Shown here: one piece after another, positions 6,712 to 7,518 of the stretch
Layout of the letters: each line of letters starts with the position of its first letter
Position numbering within the stretch: position 1 is the first letter of the stretch
NCBI GenBank assembly: GCA_902782625.1
Contig: CACZNZ010000393.1
Location: 1 to 7,518, forward strand
Direction of reading: 5' to 3'
DNA: 7,518 nucleotides
Origin: an uncultured Lachnospiraceae bacterium
GTDB lineage: Bacteria > Bacillota > Clostridia > Lachnospirales > Lachnospiraceae
Translations under genes and position numbers: made by a program
The notes under the pieces: generated by a model
The model's input: the letters and a program-made list of their open reading frames with translations, nothing else
The model's database searches: none
Told to the model about the DNA's origin: nothing

Positions 6712-6733
6712 ACTAATCAGAATTTTGATTAGT
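6712..6733. promoter_or_regulatory. Operator-like everted repeat 2
   Basis: ACTAATCA (6712-6719) and TGATTAGT (6726-6733) are perfect 8-base inverted arms 6 bases apart. Relative to sites 1 and 3 the half-sites point outward, so this may be two adjacent degenerate sites, one dimer on each octamer, rather than one palindrome. It is about 80-100 bases upstream of the predicted araM transcript start. Confidence 0.65.
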
Positions 6734-6742
6734 AAATCGCAC

Positions 6743-6801
6743 AAAAAAAACAGAGAATTTCTGCCTGTTTGATTAGTAATCATCAGGCAGGATCCTCTGT
6801 T
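6743..6801 (-). terminator. Rho-independent terminator of the epimerase-rubredoxin unit, with an operator palindrome in its apex
   Basis: Read on the minus strand: AACAGAG (6801-6795) pairs with CTCTGTT (6755-6749), and CTGCCTG (6790-6784) pairs with CAGGCAG (6767-6761). Between these two stems lies a partly paired GATC/AAATT internal region. Eight T residues follow (6750-6743). The apex contains TGATTACTAATCA, itself self-complementary. It lies 45 bases after the stop of the rubredoxin-like gene and ends the unit coming from the right. On the plus strand the stem is followed by only four T, so termination in that direction would be weak. Confidence 0.85.
6770..6782. promoter_or_regulatory. 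Operator-like palindrome 3, inside the terminator stem-loop
   Basis: TGATTA-G-TAATCA is a perfect 13-base palindrome with the same core as site 1, centred at 6776, about 142 bases upstream of the predicted araM transcript start. It forms the apex of the terminator hairpin at 6743-6801. The shared octamer TGATTAGT occupies 6770-6777. It may be a distal operator for looping, or partly a by-product of hairpin structure; its exact match to site 1 favours a binding site. Confidence 0.6.
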
Positions 6802-6845
6802 TTCGCTTTGTCAAATATAAATTATTAAAAAATATAAACTATTCT

Positions 6846-7043
6846 TTACCGAATCTGCTGGAACGCATCAGGGCCCATATGGCAGGTCGGACACTCTTTT
6901 AAGGTTGAAAACGGTTTCCCTTCTTCCGCCTCATTAAAGATATAGCCACACACGCGGCAACGATAGATTCCTCTTAAAGATGGCTGTTCTTTGGTACTGT
7001 CTTCCATGTTCATCTTTCTCATCTGTGTCAAAATAGTATCCAT
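6846..7043 (-). CDS. Small rubredoxin-like zinc/iron-binding protein
   Basis: A 65-residue protein whose second half matches the rubredoxin-like fold seen in rubredoxins and at the C-terminus of rubrerythrins: YRCRVCGYIF (27-36) and ECPTCHMGPDAF (50-61), with the four ligands C29, C32, C51 and C54. The gap between the two Cys pairs is 18 residues, shorter than in classical rubredoxin (about 29) and closer to rubrerythrin-type domains. The first 25 residues are a polar, Met-rich extension with no signal peptide. The ATG at 7043 has AAGAGG (7056-7051) 7 bases upstream. It follows the epimerase gene by 32 bases and is last before the terminator, so they are probably cotranscribed. An electron-transfer role or a structural metal site are both possible; the partner is not identifiable here. 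Confidence 0.75.
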   Translation of the reverse strand: MDTILTQMRKMNMEDSTKEQPSLRGIYRCRVCGYIFNEAEEGKPFSTLKECPTCHMGPDAFQQIR

Positions 7044-7075
7044 GCATTCACCTCTTCTTTTGATCTCACCGGTAT

Positions 7076-7518
7076 TTAAACGAGTGTTTTCAGAATTTCA
7101 ATGGTCCGCTGCAGTCCGCCTTCCATATTATATCTTGGTTTCCAGCCTAGTTTCTGAAGCTTGCTTCCGTCAAGCCTTGCTTTGGTTGCCGTAGAATAAC
7201 CCGCAGCTTCCACAGCATCAGGCAGTTCAAAGACCACTTCTTTGCCTGCAGTACGTGCAATGATCGCAGCCAGATCTTTCAGCATGATATCAGAAGCAAC
7301 ATCTGCGATGTTATAGGCTTCCCCATTTTCTCCGCAGAGCAGAACCGTAAAAAGACCGCTTACCGCATCAGCTACGTATGTATAGCTGTAATACTGAGTT
7401 CCTGCAGATTTCAGAACAATATCCTCTCCTGCAATTCCCTTACGGATAAACTGGCTGATCGCCTTGGTATCACTCATCAGCATCGTCGGTCCGTACGACC
7501 GGGTCAGCCGGGGAATAA
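7076..7518 (-). CDS. NAD-dependent epimerase/dehydratase (extended SDR), C-terminal part, cut by window edge
   Basis: Proteins of this family epimerise, dehydrate or decarboxylate nucleotide sugars using bound NAD(P). About 146 C-terminal residues are visible; the Rossmann half and the catalytic YxxxK lie beyond the right edge. Seen: IPRLTRSYGPTM at the start of the fragment (the typical R-x-x-x-x-YGP segment after the catalytic Lys), the YTYVADAVSGLFTVL segment that matches the family's YVDD-A segment, GEAYNIAD, and the terminal RLDGSKLQKLGWKPRYNMEGGLQRTIE typical of dTDP-glucose dehydratase and UDP-glucuronate decarboxylase relatives. An ATG at 7483 is internal, not the start, because the frame and the homology continue upstream to the window end. 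The substrate cannot be assigned; cell-surface polysaccharide synthesis is the usual setting. It shares a unit with the rubredoxin-like gene downstream. Confidence 0.85.
   Translation of the reverse strand, partial: IPRLTRSYGPTMLMSDTKAISQFIRKGIAGEDIVLKSAGTQYYSYTYVADAVSGLFTVLLCGENGEAYNIADVASDIMLKDLAAIIARTAGKEVVFELPDAVEAAGYSTATKARLDGSKLQKLGWKPRYNMEGGLQRTIEILKTLV

Noticed and set aside
6809..6814. Second TTGACA on the minus strand, upstream of the terminator
   Set aside because: No -10-like hexamer occurs 16-18 bases downstream; that stretch is the GC-rich terminator stem.

Overview
The window looks like a chromosomal stretch from a Gram-positive, low-to-moderate GC member of the Clostridia. 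A Lachnospiraceae-like gut organism is my best guess. The reasons are the moderately GC-rich coding DNA with AT-rich intergenic regions, strong AGGAGG-type ribosome binding sites, sigma-A promoters (TTGACA/TATAAT, extended -10), rho-independent terminators, and the style of the proteins (three-domain S1 protein, divergent LigA, AraM with a Cys/His N-terminus). The taxonomic call is inference. No phage, transposon, CRISPR, tRNA or rRNA signal is visible.

Layout. Positions 1-1149 (minus strand) hold a two-gene unit: a 23S rRNA pseudouridine synthase of the RluF type, then after 2 bases a divergent NAD-dependent DNA ligase that runs off the left edge. The region from 1150 to 1449 carries two divergent promoters, one for rluF and one for the S1 gene on the plus strand, plus a roughly 115-base leader with a hairpin. 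Positions 1450-2361 (plus) encode a three-domain S1 RNA-binding protein closed by a strong terminator. Positions 2426-3505 (plus) encode a LacI-type regulator that ends 3 bases from the convergent end of araB. Positions 3509-6590 (minus) hold the araM-araB pair: a glycerol-1-phosphate dehydrogenase homologue followed by ribulokinase. Positions 6591-6845 are a dense regulatory region: a consensus promoter for araM, four exact copies of the octamer TGATTAGT/ACTAATCA forming palindromes, and the terminator of the unit further right. Positions 6846-7518 (minus) hold a rubredoxin-like small protein preceded by the C-terminal part of an NAD-dependent sugar epimerase/dehydratase that runs off the right edge.

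How the genes may work together. The LacI-type regulator, araM and araB probably form one pentose or polyol module: the regulator is convergent to the pair, and the pair has a strong promoter with an operator-like array upstream. No araA or araD is present here, so the pathway is incomplete in this window. The most interesting feature is the operator array, because one of its palindromes lies inside the stem-loop of the preceding unit's terminator. The other genes are RNA or DNA housekeeping (rluF, ligA, S1) or edge fragments.
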